Of a stretch of 64,000 nt of DNA, positions 27,225 through 35,922 are shown piece by piece (position 1 is the first letter of the stretch; each line of letters opens with the position of its first letter). The notes under the pieces were generated by a model. It made no database searches, was not told where the DNA came from, and was given only the letters and a program-made list of their open reading frames with translations. The position numbers and the translations under genes are program-made. Source of the DNA: Sphingobium sp. EP60837 (GTDB taxonomy: Bacteria; Pseudomonadota; Alphaproteobacteria; Sphingomonadales; Sphingomonadaceae). Location of the stretch: contig NZ_CP015986.1 in NCBI RefSeq assembly GCF_001658005.1, positions 2,233,501 to 2,297,500 of the forward strand, read 5' to 3'.

Positions 27225-28115
27225 TCAGGCCGGCTCGTTCACCGTCTCGCGCTTGCCCTGCGACCGCCCAAGCAGAACGCCCACCAAGGCCAACGCGAAA
27301 CCTATCAACTGAATCGGCCCCAGCCTTTCTCCGAACAGCAACCACGCTTCGACAGCGGCGAGCGGAGGAACCAGCAGCAGCAGCATCGACATGCGCGTCG
27401 GTCCCTGTGTCCGCACCAGCCAGATCAGCAGCGACAGCCCCCCTGCTGACAGCCCCAGAACGGACCAACCGAGACCCAGCCACAGCAGCGGCGCGCCATC
27501 CCAGCGCATCTCGCCGATCGTCAGCACTGTCGCGATCGCAATCAGCGCTCCGCCTGCATTCTGCATGGCGCCTGAAACCCAGATGCCGTCGCCTGCGATC
27601 GATCCGCGCTGGACCAGCGTGCCCGCAGTCATGCCGATTACCGCGATCAACCCAGCGATTACAGGGATGAGGGGGATGCCGCCTGCGCCGGAACGCTCGA
27701 TCGCTGGCAATAAAACGCAAGTCACGCCCGCAATGGCGATGGCCAGCCCTGCCCAGGCGCGCCTCAGCAGCCTTTCTCCCAAGAGCAACACGCTCGCCAC
27801 CGCCACCATCAGCGGCTGCAGTGCGCCCAGCAGCGACATGATCCCCGCAGGCATGCCATGATAGACGGCCCACCAACTGACCGTCAGATAGACGCCGTGC
27901 AGCATCGCGCCCGCCAGCAGGTGCAGTAGCAGCCGTCTCCCAGTCGGCACTCTTTGCCGTGCGCCGAGAGCAATCATTCCCAGCAGCAGCGCCGTCAGCG
28001 TCAGTCTTACGCTCAATATCAATTCGGGCGCGCCATGCGGCACCGTCCCCCGCGCTACGATGAAGCCGGTGGACCAAATGAGGACGAACAGCAGCGAAGC
28101 GGCAAGCGCGATCAT
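27225..28115 (-). CDS. EamA/DMT family transporter
   Basis: A drug/metabolite-type exporter of 296 residues with ten predicted membrane segments and two EamA repeats (first starts MIALAASLLFVLIWSTGFIV). The open frame extends far upstream only because it runs antisense-like through ccmB; ATG 28115 is the true start and overlaps the ccmB stop by 4 bp. Substrate is unknown. Coupling to ccmB suggests co-transcription with the cytochrome c maturation exporter, but not necessarily a shared function. Confidence 0.88.
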   Translation of the reverse strand: MIALAASLLFVLIWSTGFIVARGTVPHGAPELILSVRLTLTALLLGMIALGARQRVPTGRRLLLHLLAGAMLHGVYLTVSWWAVYHGMPAGIMSLLGALQPLMVAVASVLLLGERLLRRAWAGLAIAIAGVTCVLLPAIERSGAGGIPLIPVIAGLIAVIGMTAGTLVQRGSIAGDGIWVSGAMQNAGGALIAIATVLTIGEMRWDGAPLLWLGLGWSVLGLSAGGLSLLIWLVRTQGPTRMSMLLLLVPPLAAVEAWLLFGERLGPIQLIGFALALVGVLLGRSQGKRETVNEPA

Positions 28116-28759
28116 TCCCGTCCGGCCCGTATCGCCGCTGCACCTGCAAAAGGCGTGATCGCAACTAGCAGCAGCGACGCCGCGCCCAGGAATTTGAGCG
28201 CCGACCCGCTTCCATCGCCCAGCGTCCCCGCGCCAAAGATCAGCAGCGGCACAGCCAGCGGTAGCGCCAGAAGCCCGGCCAGCGCTCCGCTCGACCGCAG
28301 CCCCGCCGTCAGGCTCGCCACCAGCAGACCGAGTGCCGCAAGGGCAGGGGTCCCGATCAAAAGCCCCAACTCCAACATGCCGATCGTAGATCCGTCCAGC
28401 TTCAGCAGGGCCGCCGCTGGCAAGGCGGCGATCATCAGCGCCGGCCCAAAACCCAGCCAATGCGCGATCAGCCGTGCCAGGACCACCAACTCCTCGCCTA
28501 TGCCTCGCAGCGCGATTTGGTCGAGCACGCCCGCGTCCCGATCCGGGGCCACGAGTCGATCGACCGGCAGCAGGCTCGCCAGCAGCGCCGCGATCCACAG
28601 CATGCCCCCGCCCGATCGCCCCAGCAGTGCCGCGTCGGGTCCCACCGCGAAGGGATAAAGGCTGGCCACCAGCAGCAGGAACGCGACCGGCAACCACAGC
28701 CCGGCGGACTGCCACGCCTGCCGCAAGTCCCGCGCCGCCAGCAGCAGGACCAGCCTCAT
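28112..28759 (-). CDS. ccmB: Heme exporter protein CcmB
   Basis: Membrane subunit of the CcmAB exporter needed to release holo-CcmE during cytochrome c maturation. The 215-residue protein has six hydrophobic segments; LAARDLRQAWQSAGLWLPVAFLLLV and VAPDRDAGVLDQIAL match the CcmB pattern. It overlaps ccmA upstream and the EamA gene downstream by 4 bp each. No ccmC or ccmE gene is in the window, so the rest of the system lies elsewhere. Confidence 0.93.
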   Translation of the reverse strand: MRLVLLLAARDLRQAWQSAGLWLPVAFLLLVASLYPFAVGPDAALLGRSGGGMLWIAALLASLLPVDRLVAPDRDAGVLDQIALRGIGEELVVLARLIAHWLGFGPALMIAALPAAALLKLDGSTIGMLELGLLIGTPALAALGLLVASLTAGLRSSGALAGLLALPLAVPLLIFGAGTLGDGSGSALKFLGAASLLLVAITPFAGAAAIRAGRE

Positions 28760-29358
28760 GCCGCGTCCTCCGCCACATAATCGGCAAGCTCGACGATCGC
28801 CGGCGCGGTCATCGGCAGGGGCTGATGCGAAGCCGCGACAACGATCCCGCCGCCAGCCAGGTGCGCCGCCACCGCCGTACCCAGCAGCGCGAGCGACGCG
28901 TCGTCCAATCCATTGCCCGGCTCGTCCAGCAGCCACAGCGGGGCTCCCCCGGCAATCACCCGCGCCAGCGACGCCCGCTTGCGCTGCCCGGTCGACAGCA
29001 TCCGCACAGGTATGTCAGCCAGCGGTCCCAACGCCATCGCATCCAGCGCCCGGTCCAGCGCCGCTGCATTCACTCCGTCCAACCGCGCCCAAAAGCCCAG
29101 CGCCGCCCTCAATGGCTCTTCCATTTCCAGCGCCAGCCGCTCATCGGCGAGCGCGATCCGCCCCCGCCGCTCGATCGTCCCGGCCATCGGCCGCAGCAAT
29201 CCGGCGCAGATGCGCATCAAACTCGACTTGCCGATGCCATTTGGGCCGCGCAGCAACGCGCTTCCGCCCGCCTGCAGCGACAGGTCCACGCCCCGGAACA
29301 GCATCCGCCCGCCACGCGCGCAGGCAATGCCCGACAGGCGCAGCGCTGCATCGCTCAT
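28756..29358 (-). CDS. ccmA: Heme ABC exporter ATP-binding protein CcmA
   Basis: ATPase subunit of CcmAB, 200 residues. Walker A is LRGPNGIGKSSLMRI, the ABC signature is LSTGQRKRASLARV and Walker B is LWLLDEPGNGLDD. The GIACARGGRMLF start is typical of CcmA. The start ATG overlaps the stop of the metallopeptidase gene by 4 bp, so four genes (zincin, ccmA, ccmB, EamA) form one tightly coupled unit. Confidence 0.95.
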   Translation of the reverse strand: MSDAALRLSGIACARGGRMLFRGVDLSLQAGGSALLRGPNGIGKSSLMRICAGLLRPMAGTIERRGRIALADERLALEMEEPLRAALGFWARLDGVNAAALDRALDAMALGPLADIPVRMLSTGQRKRASLARVIAGGAPLWLLDEPGNGLDDASLALLGTAVAAHLAGGGIVVAASHQPLPMTAPAIVELADYVAEDAA

Positions 29359-29762
29359 GATGAGACCATGTCCTCCAATACCTGCATGTCGAGGTCGGAG
29401 AGGCCAAAATGATGGCCGATCTCATGCACCACCACATGGGTGATAAGCACATCCAGCGGCACGCCCGTTTCCACCCATTCATCCAGCAGAGGACGCCGGA
29501 ACAGATGGACCGTGGGTGGGCTATCCCCGGTCTGGGCTGGCTCACCCACCGGACGCCCGCTGTAGAGGCCGGTGAGGCCGAAGGGATCGTCGATCCCCAT
29601 CTCCTTCAGCACCTGATCGTCGGCAAATTCCTCCACGAACAGGACGACGTTGAACAGGTGCGAGCGGAAGGGGTCGGGCAGGCGCCCTAGAGCCGCCAGC
29701 GCAAGGCTCTCGATCTCAGCACGGGTCGGCGGGAAAAGAGGGGGTTGACCATGGTCGGACAT
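29355..29762 (-). CDS. Zincin-like metallopeptidase family protein (PF06262 type)
   Basis: A 135-residue single-domain protein with the HExxH zinc motif VVVHEIGHHFGLSDLDM near the C-terminus and the family segment VLFVEEFADDQVLKEMG. Such small zincins are widespread, cytoplasmic and without a known substrate. It is the first gene of the unit leading into ccmAB and diverges from the pterin dehydratase gene. Confidence 0.9.
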   Translation of the reverse strand: MSDHGQPPLFPPTRAEIESLALAALGRLPDPFRSHLFNVVLFVEEFADDQVLKEMGIDDPFGLTGLYSGRPVGEPAQTGDSPPTVHLFRRPLLDEWVETGVPLDVLITHVVVHEIGHHFGLSDLDMQVLEDMVSS

Positions 29763-29802
29763 GGCTGCGACATAGGCGAAACAATATTATGAGGATAGAG
29801 CT

Positions 29803-30096
29803 ATGATTGGTAAACTGACCGCAGAAGAGCGGGATCAGGAACTCGCCGATCTGCCGGAGTGGACGGTGATCGCGGACCCGGATGGCATCCGTCGCCGTTT
29901 CAACTTCGCCGATTTCAGCGCAGCCTTCGGCTTTATGACGCGTGTCGCGTTGCTGGCCGAGCAGGCCAACCACCATCCAGAATGGTTCAACGTCTATAAT
30001 CGCGTCGATATCACCCTGACGACGCATGATGCGGATGGTCTGTCCCGTCGCGACATCGATTTGGCAAAGGCAATTGACGCGCTGCTGCTCGACTGA
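29803..30096 (+). CDS. phhB: 4a-hydroxytetrahydrobiopterin (pterin-4a-carbinolamine) dehydratase
   Basis: Dehydrates pterin-4a-carbinolamine to recycle the cofactor of aromatic amino acid hydroxylases. The 97 residues include the active-site segment [26 protein letters not shown], with WTV and [13 protein letters not shown] upstream. No phenylalanine hydroxylase is nearby, and a role as a dimerisation cofactor is also possible. The small gap to the metallopeptidase start (40 bp) implies overlapping divergent promoters. Confidence 0.94.
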   Translation: MIGKLTAEERDQELADLPEWTVIADPDGIRRRFNFADFSAAFGFMTRVALLAEQANHHPEWFNVYNRVDITLTTHDADGLSRRDIDLAKAIDALLLD

Positions 30097-30105
30097 TCCC
30101 TTCGA

Positions 30106-30600
30106 TCAGTTGGCTCGGGTTTCGATATGATCCTCATAGCCGTGCAGCGCGGCCATGACTGCGGGATCGCCTGCATAGCGCCGCCGCAGCATCGCCAGCT
30201 TGGCGTCCGTGCCAGTGCATAGTTCGGCGATGCTCTCCATCAAGAAGACGCGCCGCTCCCCATCATAGGGTTCTTCGCCCCGGAAATGGTCACAGCCGTC
30301 GCGATCGACCATGAAGCTGGTCACTTCCTGCGGGAAGGGCGTCGCCAGCGCAGCGTCCGGGGAAGGAGGCAGGTCCAGCGATCCGAGCGGCGCGGGTTCC
30401 GCGCGCACCCTGACCTCAGCGGAAGGCCGCTGCCGGGCGGCGACCACCTCGATCGGTTCACCCTCTATGGGATTTGCGGACAGTGCGGGCAGCGGCGAAG
30501 CAGCGTTGTCCGCAGACACGGCATCGCCAGACGCATCACGGCAAGCCGCGGTTAGCGTCAGCATCATCATCAATGGAAACAGCCCCAACCGTGCGCCCAC
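30106..30600 (-). CDS. Predicted lipoprotein of unknown function
   Basis: GTG at 30600 has an excellent ribosome binding site (GGGAGGAAATCG upstream) and starts a short signal peptide ending in the lipobox LTAAC (Cys about residue 20), so the 164-residue product should be lipid-anchored. The longer ATG at 30663 would hide the signal peptide. After a disordered Ser/Ala/Pro-rich linker, the C-terminal 80 residues are more structured (VDRDGCDHFRGEEPYDGERRVFL, then LCTGTDAKLAMLRRRYAG), with two Cys that could pair. It starts inside the 3' end of the patatin gene (65 bp overlap, other frame). Confidence 0.7.
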   Translation of the reverse strand: MGARLGLFPLMMMLTLTAACRDASGDAVSADNAASPLPALSANPIEGEPIEVVAARQRPSAEVRVRAEPAPLGSLDLPPSPDAALATPFPQEVTSFMVDRDGCDHFRGEEPYDGERRVFLMESIAELCTGTDAKLAMLRRRYAGDPAVMAALHGYEDHIETRAN

Positions 30601-32929
30601 CGATTTCCTCCCGCAATATGGCAATAAGATCAGCGACATGCGGCAGTCGCTGCTCCTCCTCATCGAGAATCGCCATGAAAGCGGCTTGCCTATAGGCGCG
30701 GACGCTCTCTTCGGAAAGGCGGCTTGCCGCGGGCAATGCGGAAATTACGATATCCAGCATGCGCTCGACGCCATGAAGGCGTCCCCACAAATAGTCGTTC
30801 TCCCGATAGGCCCTGCTAAAGAAAGCGCCGAAATTATTGAATTCTATCCCCTTTAATGTCACCTCTGCGCCGCCCGTGCGAATTGCGCTGCAATCTTCAG
30901 GAGAAATCCGATCAACCTTCACCGGATCATATTCATCCATAGCGTGGCCTTGAAGCAACGGTAGGGTGGCGATGTCGTAGAAGGGAAAGCCGAGATAGGA
31001 GAGCAGCATCGTCCTCCGTTCCGCCTTCGGCAGGTCCGCCAGCGCTTCGGCCAGCATCACGTCCGCTACGCCGTCGCGCTCGCCTAGCCCGCGCGCCTGC
31101 GCGATCGCATCCAGCGCCGCCGCCGCATCATTGGGCAGTTCCTTCGCCGCTGACCGGATCGCGCCATTGTAGAAGTCTGTGCCCTCGCATTCCGTATAAT
31201 GGGCCAGCGCCTGATAGATGGCGTCGTGCATCTTCTGGACCGCAGCGTCGCCCGCCTGCGATTCGACCTCCAGCGTTTCGGCCAGCCGCCGCGCCAGAAA
31301 ACGCAGCCGCCGGATGCGGAAGGCCAGGTCATGGGTACGGAAGAAGAGAACGGGCGGCGATCCCGGCCCGACATCTTCCGTCAGCTGGTCCGCTCTGATC
31401 GCCCGCACATGCGACCACAGCGCCTGGCGGTAATTTTCCCGCATCAACGGGCTTTCCTCGTCACTCAGGCGAAAGAGCAGGGCGGCAAGATCTTCCACAA
31501 TGCCGGACAGCTTCAGGTGCCCATAGGCTGGGAAGGCGAAACCTGCCGAATTGGCGGCGCGCTGCTGGGCCTTCGCGCGCCAGACCGAAAGCCGGGCGGG
31601 CGTGGGACGGTCGAGGAACAGCATGCCGCCCATCGCGCTTTCCACTTCCGCCTCAATCCCCGGACGCAGCGCATTCAGAATGCGCACCATGCGGCGGATG
31701 CGGGACGAATGGCGATCAATGGCTTCCAAATTGTCACGGATGGGCTGTTCACGCGGAATGTCGCTCAGTGCACCGAAGATGGTGCGAAAGAAGCCTGGCA
31801 GCGGCGCACCTTCGCCAACGGCCTCTTCTTCCTGAACGCCCTCTTTGTTGAGCTGGATCGAGCGATGGCCCGGCTTGGGGTCGATATAGACAAACCGCCG
31901 ATCGACCTCGCGCCGCGATGGGCGGTTCCGCAGCGCGCCGATCGCCTGCGCGAACGGCGCGTTCGCCAGCACCGATCCGTCGATCAGTACGGCGTCCTCC
32001 GCTTTGCCGCGCGCCCAATGCCGGGGCAGGGCATGCGCCAGAAAGGCGTCGCGCGTTGGCCAGGCCCGATGGCGGCGCTTCAGCACTCGGTCCAATTCGC
32101 GCACGGTGAAGGGCGGGAAAGCGCCGGGGAAACTTGCTGTCGCCCTCGCCGCAAAGACGAGTTCGGCCGGGTCCGCGAACAGCCTGTCGCCGCGCCCTCG
32201 TGCCCGAAAGCCGATAGACAGGCGATGCTCTGTCTCAACCACCTGGGGTGGGCTGTTGAGATTGAGGCTCTGCGGATGGCCTTCAAAATCCGTCACCGTG
32301 ACGAACAGGTCCAGAGGATGTCCCTCTGGCAGCAGCGGCGGCCCACGTTCCGCCGCCTCCATCGCGTCGAACGCATCCAGGATCATCGCGGTGAACACCT
32401 CGCCGCCGAAGGGCGGCTCGAACCAGCGCGACCGGATGAAATTCGACAGCTTGTGCCGCACCTCCTCGCGGGTATTCGGCGCCACGGTGCGCTCTACCGT
32501 GTCTCCAGGATGCCGCGCCGCCATCCAGACCAGCGGCGTTGCCCAGAATTTGGTGATCCGCCGAGCGGGTCGGGCATCAGGGTCCAACAGCCGCTCAACG
32601 TCGGCATTTTCCAGCCACAGATCGGTTAGCGGCTCCAGCGACTGGCCTGTTTCAATAGCTTGCGCCAGGAAGATGCCGTTGATGCCGCCCGCACTCGCGC
32701 CCGCAATAATATCGGGCATGACCCGCAAACGCACGCCGCTCGCCGCCTCCAGGTCCTCCAACAGCTTCCGGTACACGGCCTCGCTGCTGTTCCCGCTGGT
32801 CGAGCCATCATGAAAACCCCGGCTCGCCCGCGCGAGCCGCCAGATTTCCTTGGTGATGCCGTGCATGTAAACGGCCAGACTGATCCCGCCGTAGCAGACC
32901 AGCGCCAAGCGAAGTTCGCGCTCTTTCAT
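30536..32929 (-). CDS. Large patatin-like protein (TIGR03607-type)
   Basis: A 797-residue predicted serine lipase/phospholipase. It has an N-terminal oxyanion/glycine segment ALVCYGGISLAVYMHGI, the nucleophile elbow IIAGASAGGINGIFLAQA (GxSxG, Ser about residue 80) and the catalytic Asp in VLIDGSVLANAPF. A long C-terminal helical region (about 400-797) matches the patatin-related proteins of alphaproteobacteria. No signal peptide is visible, so it is probably cytoplasmic. It is followed by the lipoprotein gene, which overlaps it. Substrate is unknown. Confidence 0.9.
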   Translation of the reverse strand: MKERELRLALVCYGGISLAVYMHGITKEIWRLARASRGFHDGSTSGNSSEAVYRKLLEDLEAASGVRLRVMPDIIAGASAGGINGIFLAQAIETGQSLEPLTDLWLENADVERLLDPDARPARRITKFWATPLVWMAARHPGDTVERTVAPNTREEVRHKLSNFIRSRWFEPPFGGEVFTAMILDAFDAMEAAERGPPLLPEGHPLDLFVTVTDFEGHPQSLNLNSPPQVVETEHRLSIGFRARGRGDRLFADPAELVFAARATASFPGAFPPFTVRELDRVLKRRHRAWPTRDAFLAHALPRHWARGKAEDAVLIDGSVLANAPFAQAIGALRNRPSRREVDRRFVYIDPKPGHRSIQLNKEGVQEEEAVGEGAPLPGFFRTIFGALSDIPREQPIRDNLEAIDRHSSRIRRMVRILNALRPGIEAEVESAMGGMLFLDRPTPARLSVWRAKAQQRAANSAGFAFPAYGHLKLSGIVEDLAALLFRLSDEESPLMRENYRQALWSHVRAIRADQLTEDVGPGSPPVLFFRTHDLAFRIRRLRFLARRLAETLEVESQAGDAAVQKMHDAIYQALAHYTECEGTDFYNGAIRSAAKELPNDAAAALDAIAQARGLGERDGVADVMLAEALADLPKAERRTMLLSYLGFPFYDIATLPLLQGHAMDEYDPVKVDRISPEDCSAIRTGGAEVTLKGIEFNNFGAFFSRAYRENDYLWGRLHGVERMLDIVISALPAASRLSEESVRAYRQAAFMAILDEEEQRLPHVADLIAILREEIGGRTVGAVSIDDDADANRGLP

Positions 32930-32991
32930 GAGCGTGTCTTATCCCTGATCCTATGACCGTGGATTGAATGGCGCGTTACCTCTTTCATCCC

Positions 32992-33026
32992 CTTCGCTTC
33001 GAGCGGCTTCGAGCGAAGTCGAGAAG
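32992..33026. repeat. REP-like palindrome upstream of the patatin gene
   Basis: CTTCGCT (32992-32998) and AGCGAAG (33012-33018) frame CGAGCGGCTTCG, followed by TCGAGAAG. The same CTTCGAGCGAAGTCGAGA block occurs at 33985-34010 in the same orientation. The rest of the 32930-33125 gap shows no open frame that looks coding. Confidence 0.55.
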
Positions 33027-33125
33027 CGCCCGCCGAAAAGTCGGCGCAGTGTTCTCGGCCTGCTAGAGCCGACCGGAGAGGAGGACGGCCTGCTGGCCCA
33101 AACTTGGCTAATCTATCGCCGCCCC

Positions 33126-33821
33126 TCACAACCAAAACTCCGCCCATATCGGCAAATGGTCAGATGCCTTCCGCGCCGCCGCGCTGTCATGCACTCCGCT
33201 ATCGACCAATTTCAGTTGCCCGCAATGCATGATCCGGTCGAGCTGCGCCACCGGCCGCCGCGCATGGAAGCTCCGGCCACAGGGCGCGAAGCTGTAATGC
33301 CGCGCGAAATCGGCCAGGCATCCTCGTCCCGCGCTCCATTCGTTTAGGTCCCCCATCAGCACCGTGGGCATCTCCTCGCGCAGCCCTGCCGCGTGGATCA
33401 CCGCTGCTGCCTGCTTCCGCCGCCAAAGGCCAGACAGGTCCAGATGCATGCCGAAAATCCGCATCTTGGACTTGCCCAGCGTTACCTCCGCCATGGTCGC
33501 CCCTCGCGGTTCCAGACAGGGCAGGTGCAGCACGTCATGTGCGCCGATCTCCGCCTCCTTGCGCACCAGAATGGCGTTGCCATGCCAACCCATGGAATCG
33601 GCCTGCACATTCAATGGCACGGGCTTGTAGGAGCTGAGGGAGTCCAGCAACCAAGGCGGGATCGCAGCCGATCTTACCCCAAAGCGGCGATCCGCTTCCT
33701 GCAGGGCTATGATGTCGGCATCCACCTCTGCCAGCACTTCCAGCACCCGTTCCGGACTTCGGCGGCGATCCGTGCCGATGGCCTTGCGGATATTGTAGCT
33801 GGCAACGCGAATGGATTTCAT
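33126..33821 (-). CDS. Endonuclease/exonuclease/phosphatase family protein
   Basis: A 231-residue EEP-fold hydrolase. Conserved blocks are VASYNIRKAIG, IALQEAD (metal-binding Glu), GMHLDLSG, LMGDLNEW (Asp/Asn pair) and the final catalytic SDHLPI. The family includes nucleases, sphingomyelinases and phosphoinositide phosphatases; the substrate is not evident. ATG 33821 gives a start directly at the fold; the upstream 13 codons are unlikely. It has no signal peptide. Confidence 0.88.
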   Translation of the reverse strand: MKSIRVASYNIRKAIGTDRRRSPERVLEVLAEVDADIIALQEADRRFGVRSAAIPPWLLDSLSSYKPVPLNVQADSMGWHGNAILVRKEAEIGAHDVLHLPCLEPRGATMAEVTLGKSKMRIFGMHLDLSGLWRRKQAAAVIHAAGLREEMPTVLMGDLNEWSAGRGCLADFARHYSFAPCGRSFHARRPVAQLDRIMHCGQLKLVDSGVHDSAAARKASDHLPIWAEFWL

Positions 33822-33984
33822 GGCGAAACAATGCGCCACATAGCAATGAGTTTCCAGCACTCTCCGTCCGGCTCTAACAATCCCCCGGTCTCTTTAAGCC
33901 CGTGGAAGGGCGCCAGCTTCGTTTCTTTGTTCTTGAAACGTTCGCGGCGTGCCGCCATACCACATCCGTTCGCTTAATTACCCC

Positions 33985-34010
33985 ATTCGCTTCGAGCGAA
34001 GTCGAGACGC
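33985..34010. repeat. REP-like palindrome upstream of radA
   Basis: TTCGCTTCGAGCGAAGTCGAGA is a short palindrome sharing its sequence with the element near 33005. It lies about 25 bp before the radA start. Confidence 0.55.
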
Positions 34011-34033
34011 GAGATCGGACGGCAAGGTTTATA

Positions 34034-35401
34034 ATGGCAAAGGCAAAGCGCAAATTCGTCTGCCAGCAGTGCGGCACGCTCTCCTCCCGCTGGCAGGGGC
34101 AATGCGATGATTGCGGCGAATGGAACAGCATCGTGGAAGAAGCGGCCGAAACCATCTTCTCTGCCCGTCACGACCTTCAAACCGGCGGTCGCGCTCTGAC
34201 GCTCGTGGGCCTAGATAGCCAGGTCGAACTGCCGCAACGCACTAGCACCGGCATTGCCGAGTTCGACCGGGCGCTGGGCGGCGGGATCGTTCCTGGCTCC
34301 GCGACGCTGATCGGCGGCGATCCCGGCATCGGTAAATCGACGCTGCTGCTTCAGGCCGCTGCCCGCATTGCCGCACGGGGCCTCTCCGTCGCCTATATCA
34401 GTGGGGAGGAGGCATCGGATCAGGTCCGCCTGCGCGCACAGCGTCTCGGCCTCGGCAGCGCGCCGGTGCAGCTCGCCAGCGCGACCTCCGTCCGGGACAT
34501 ATTGACCACGCTGGGGGAGGGGGAGCCGCCCGTTCTGCTCGTCATCGACTCCATTCAGACGATGCACAGCGATTTGATCGAGGGCGCTCCCGGCACGGTC
34601 AGCCAGGTTCGGGCCTCCTCGCAGGAACTGATCCGCTTCGCCAAGCAGCACGGCACCGCAGTCATTCTCGTCGGCCATGTGACGAAGGACGGCAGCATCG
34701 CTGGCCCTCGCGTCCTTGAACATATGGTGGATACAGTGCTCAGCTTCGAGGGGGAGCGCAGTCACCAGTATCGCATCCTGCGCGCGATCAAGAACCGCTT
34801 CGGCGGCACCGACGAGATCGGCGTTTTCGCTATGGTAGCGGAAGGGCTGGAGGAAGTTGCCAACCCTTCCGCGCTGTTCCTGACACATCGTGACGTAACC
34901 GTAACGGGTGCCACCGTCTTTCCGGCGCTTGAGGGCACCAGGCCCGTTCTCGTCGAAATACAGGCCCTCGTCGTCCGGCTCTCCAGCGGCGCTACCCCCC
35001 GCCGCGCGGTGGTTGGCTGGGACAGCGGCCGCCTCGCCATGATTCTGGCCGTGCTGGAGGCGCGCTGCGGCCTCAGCTTCTCGACCTGCGAAGTCTATCT
35101 GAACGTCGCGGGCGGATATCGCCTTTCCGATCCCGCCGCAGACCTCGCCGTCGCCGCGGCGCTCATTTCCGCCTTGGCCGAACGCCCCGTGCCGGCCGAT
35201 CTCGTTCTCTTCGGCGAACTTGCGCTGTCAGGTGAAATTCGCCCTGTCGCTCACGCACCTCTGCGCCTGCGGGAATCTGCCAAGCTCGGCTTCGAACGCG
35301 CCTATGTTCCCTCGGCAGTGGCGGATGGGGTGAAGGGCATCGCCGTCAGCGGCTATCGCGCGTTAAGCCAATTGGTTGACCAGATGCTCGGCCGCGGATA
35401 G
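34034..35401 (+). CDS. radA: DNA repair protein RadA
   Basis: RecA-like branch-migration ATPase. The N-terminal four-Cys zinc finger is CQQCGTLSSRWQGQCDDCGE, Walker A is GGDPGIGKSTLLLQ, the RadA-specific motif is KNRFGGTDEIGVF and a C-terminal Lon-like P domain follows (GWDSGRLAMILAVLEARCG). ATG at 34034 (MAKAKRKFVCQQCG) begins at the zinc finger and gives 455 residues, the usual length; the upstream frame contains the REP element. cvpA starts 10 bp downstream. Confidence 0.96.
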   Translation: MAKAKRKFVCQQCGTLSSRWQGQCDDCGEWNSIVEEAAETIFSARHDLQTGGRALTLVGLDSQVELPQRTSTGIAEFDRALGGGIVPGSATLIGGDPGIGKSTLLLQAAARIAARGLSVAYISGEEASDQVRLRAQRLGLGSAPVQLASATSVRDILTTLGEGEPPVLLVIDSIQTMHSDLIEGAPGTVSQVRASSQELIRFAKQHGTAVILVGHVTKDGSIAGPRVLEHMVDTVLSFEGERSHQYRILRAIKNRFGGTDEIGVFAMVAEGLEEVANPSALFLTHRDVTVTGATVFPALEGTRPVLVEIQALVVRLSSGATPRRAVVGWDSGRLAMILAVLEARCGLSFSTCEVYLNVAGGYRLSDPAADLAVAAALISALAERPVPADLVLFGELALSGEIRPVAHAPLRLRESAKLGFERAYVPSAVADGVKGIAVSGYRALSQLVDQMLGRG

Positions 35402-35411
35402 CCCGGCGTCC

Positions 35412-35921
35412 ATGAACGCCGTCGATATCCTCGTCCTCCTCGCCATCGGCGGATGCGCCGTCTTGGGTTTGCTACGTGGTTTCGTTCTCGAAACATTGTC
35501 GCTGATCGCCTGGGTGCTCGGCATCTTCGCCATCCGCCTCTTCCACAGTTCTGCGACCGAACTGCTCACTCCCCTTGTAGGAACCACCAGTGGCGCTGCA
35601 ATTCTTGCATTCATTCTGGTATTCGGCATTACCTTCGGCGCCGGTAAGCTTCTCGCCCACGCCATCGGCCGCCGCACCCGGCAGTCGATCCTCGGCCCTG
35701 TCGATCGCGTCTTGGGCGCAGGTTTCGGAGCGGTCAAAGGACTGATTGGCGCAACGCTCGTCTTCCTCGCCTTCAGTCTGGTGTACGACACCTTCTACGG
35801 CAGTACCGCTCGTCGTCCCGACTGGTTGTCCGATGCACGCACCTATCCCCTGCTCAACGCCAGCGGTCAGGCGATCAGCGAATTCGTCGCCGAGCGCCGC
35901 GCCAGGAAGTCAGCGGACTGA
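35412..35921 (+). CDS. cvpA: CvpA family membrane protein
   Basis: A 169-residue inner membrane protein with four hydrophobic segments, beginning MNAVDILVLLAIGGCAVLGLLRGFV, the conserved CvpA start. In E. coli CvpA is required for colicin V secretion and envelope tolerance; its molecular function is unclear. It follows radA closely and ends 1 bp before the convergent epimerase gene. In many alphaproteobacteria radA-cvpA-purF occur together, but purF is absent here. Confidence 0.9.
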   Translation: MNAVDILVLLAIGGCAVLGLLRGFVLETLSLIAWVLGIFAIRLFHSSATELLTPLVGTTSGAAILAFILVFGITFGAGKLLAHAIGRRTRQSILGPVDRVLGAGFGAVKGLIGATLVFLAFSLVYDTFYGSTARRPDWLSDARTYPLLNASGQAISEFVAERRARKSAD

Positions 35922-35922
35922 G

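Noticed and set aside
26785..28164. 459-codon minus-strand frame over chorismate mutase and the EamA gene
   Set aside because: Alternative-frame artefact; both overlapped genes have clear families and starts.
28116..28787. N-terminal 224-codon extension of the EamA transporter
   Set aside because: The extension is out of frame with and inside ccmB, and is Gly/Ala/Arg-rich without membrane segments; the true start is ATG 28115.
31199..32629. 476-codon plus-strand frame opposite the patatin-like gene
   Set aside because: Patatin motifs GASAGG and DGS on the minus strand are in register over the whole length; the plus frame is a shadow.
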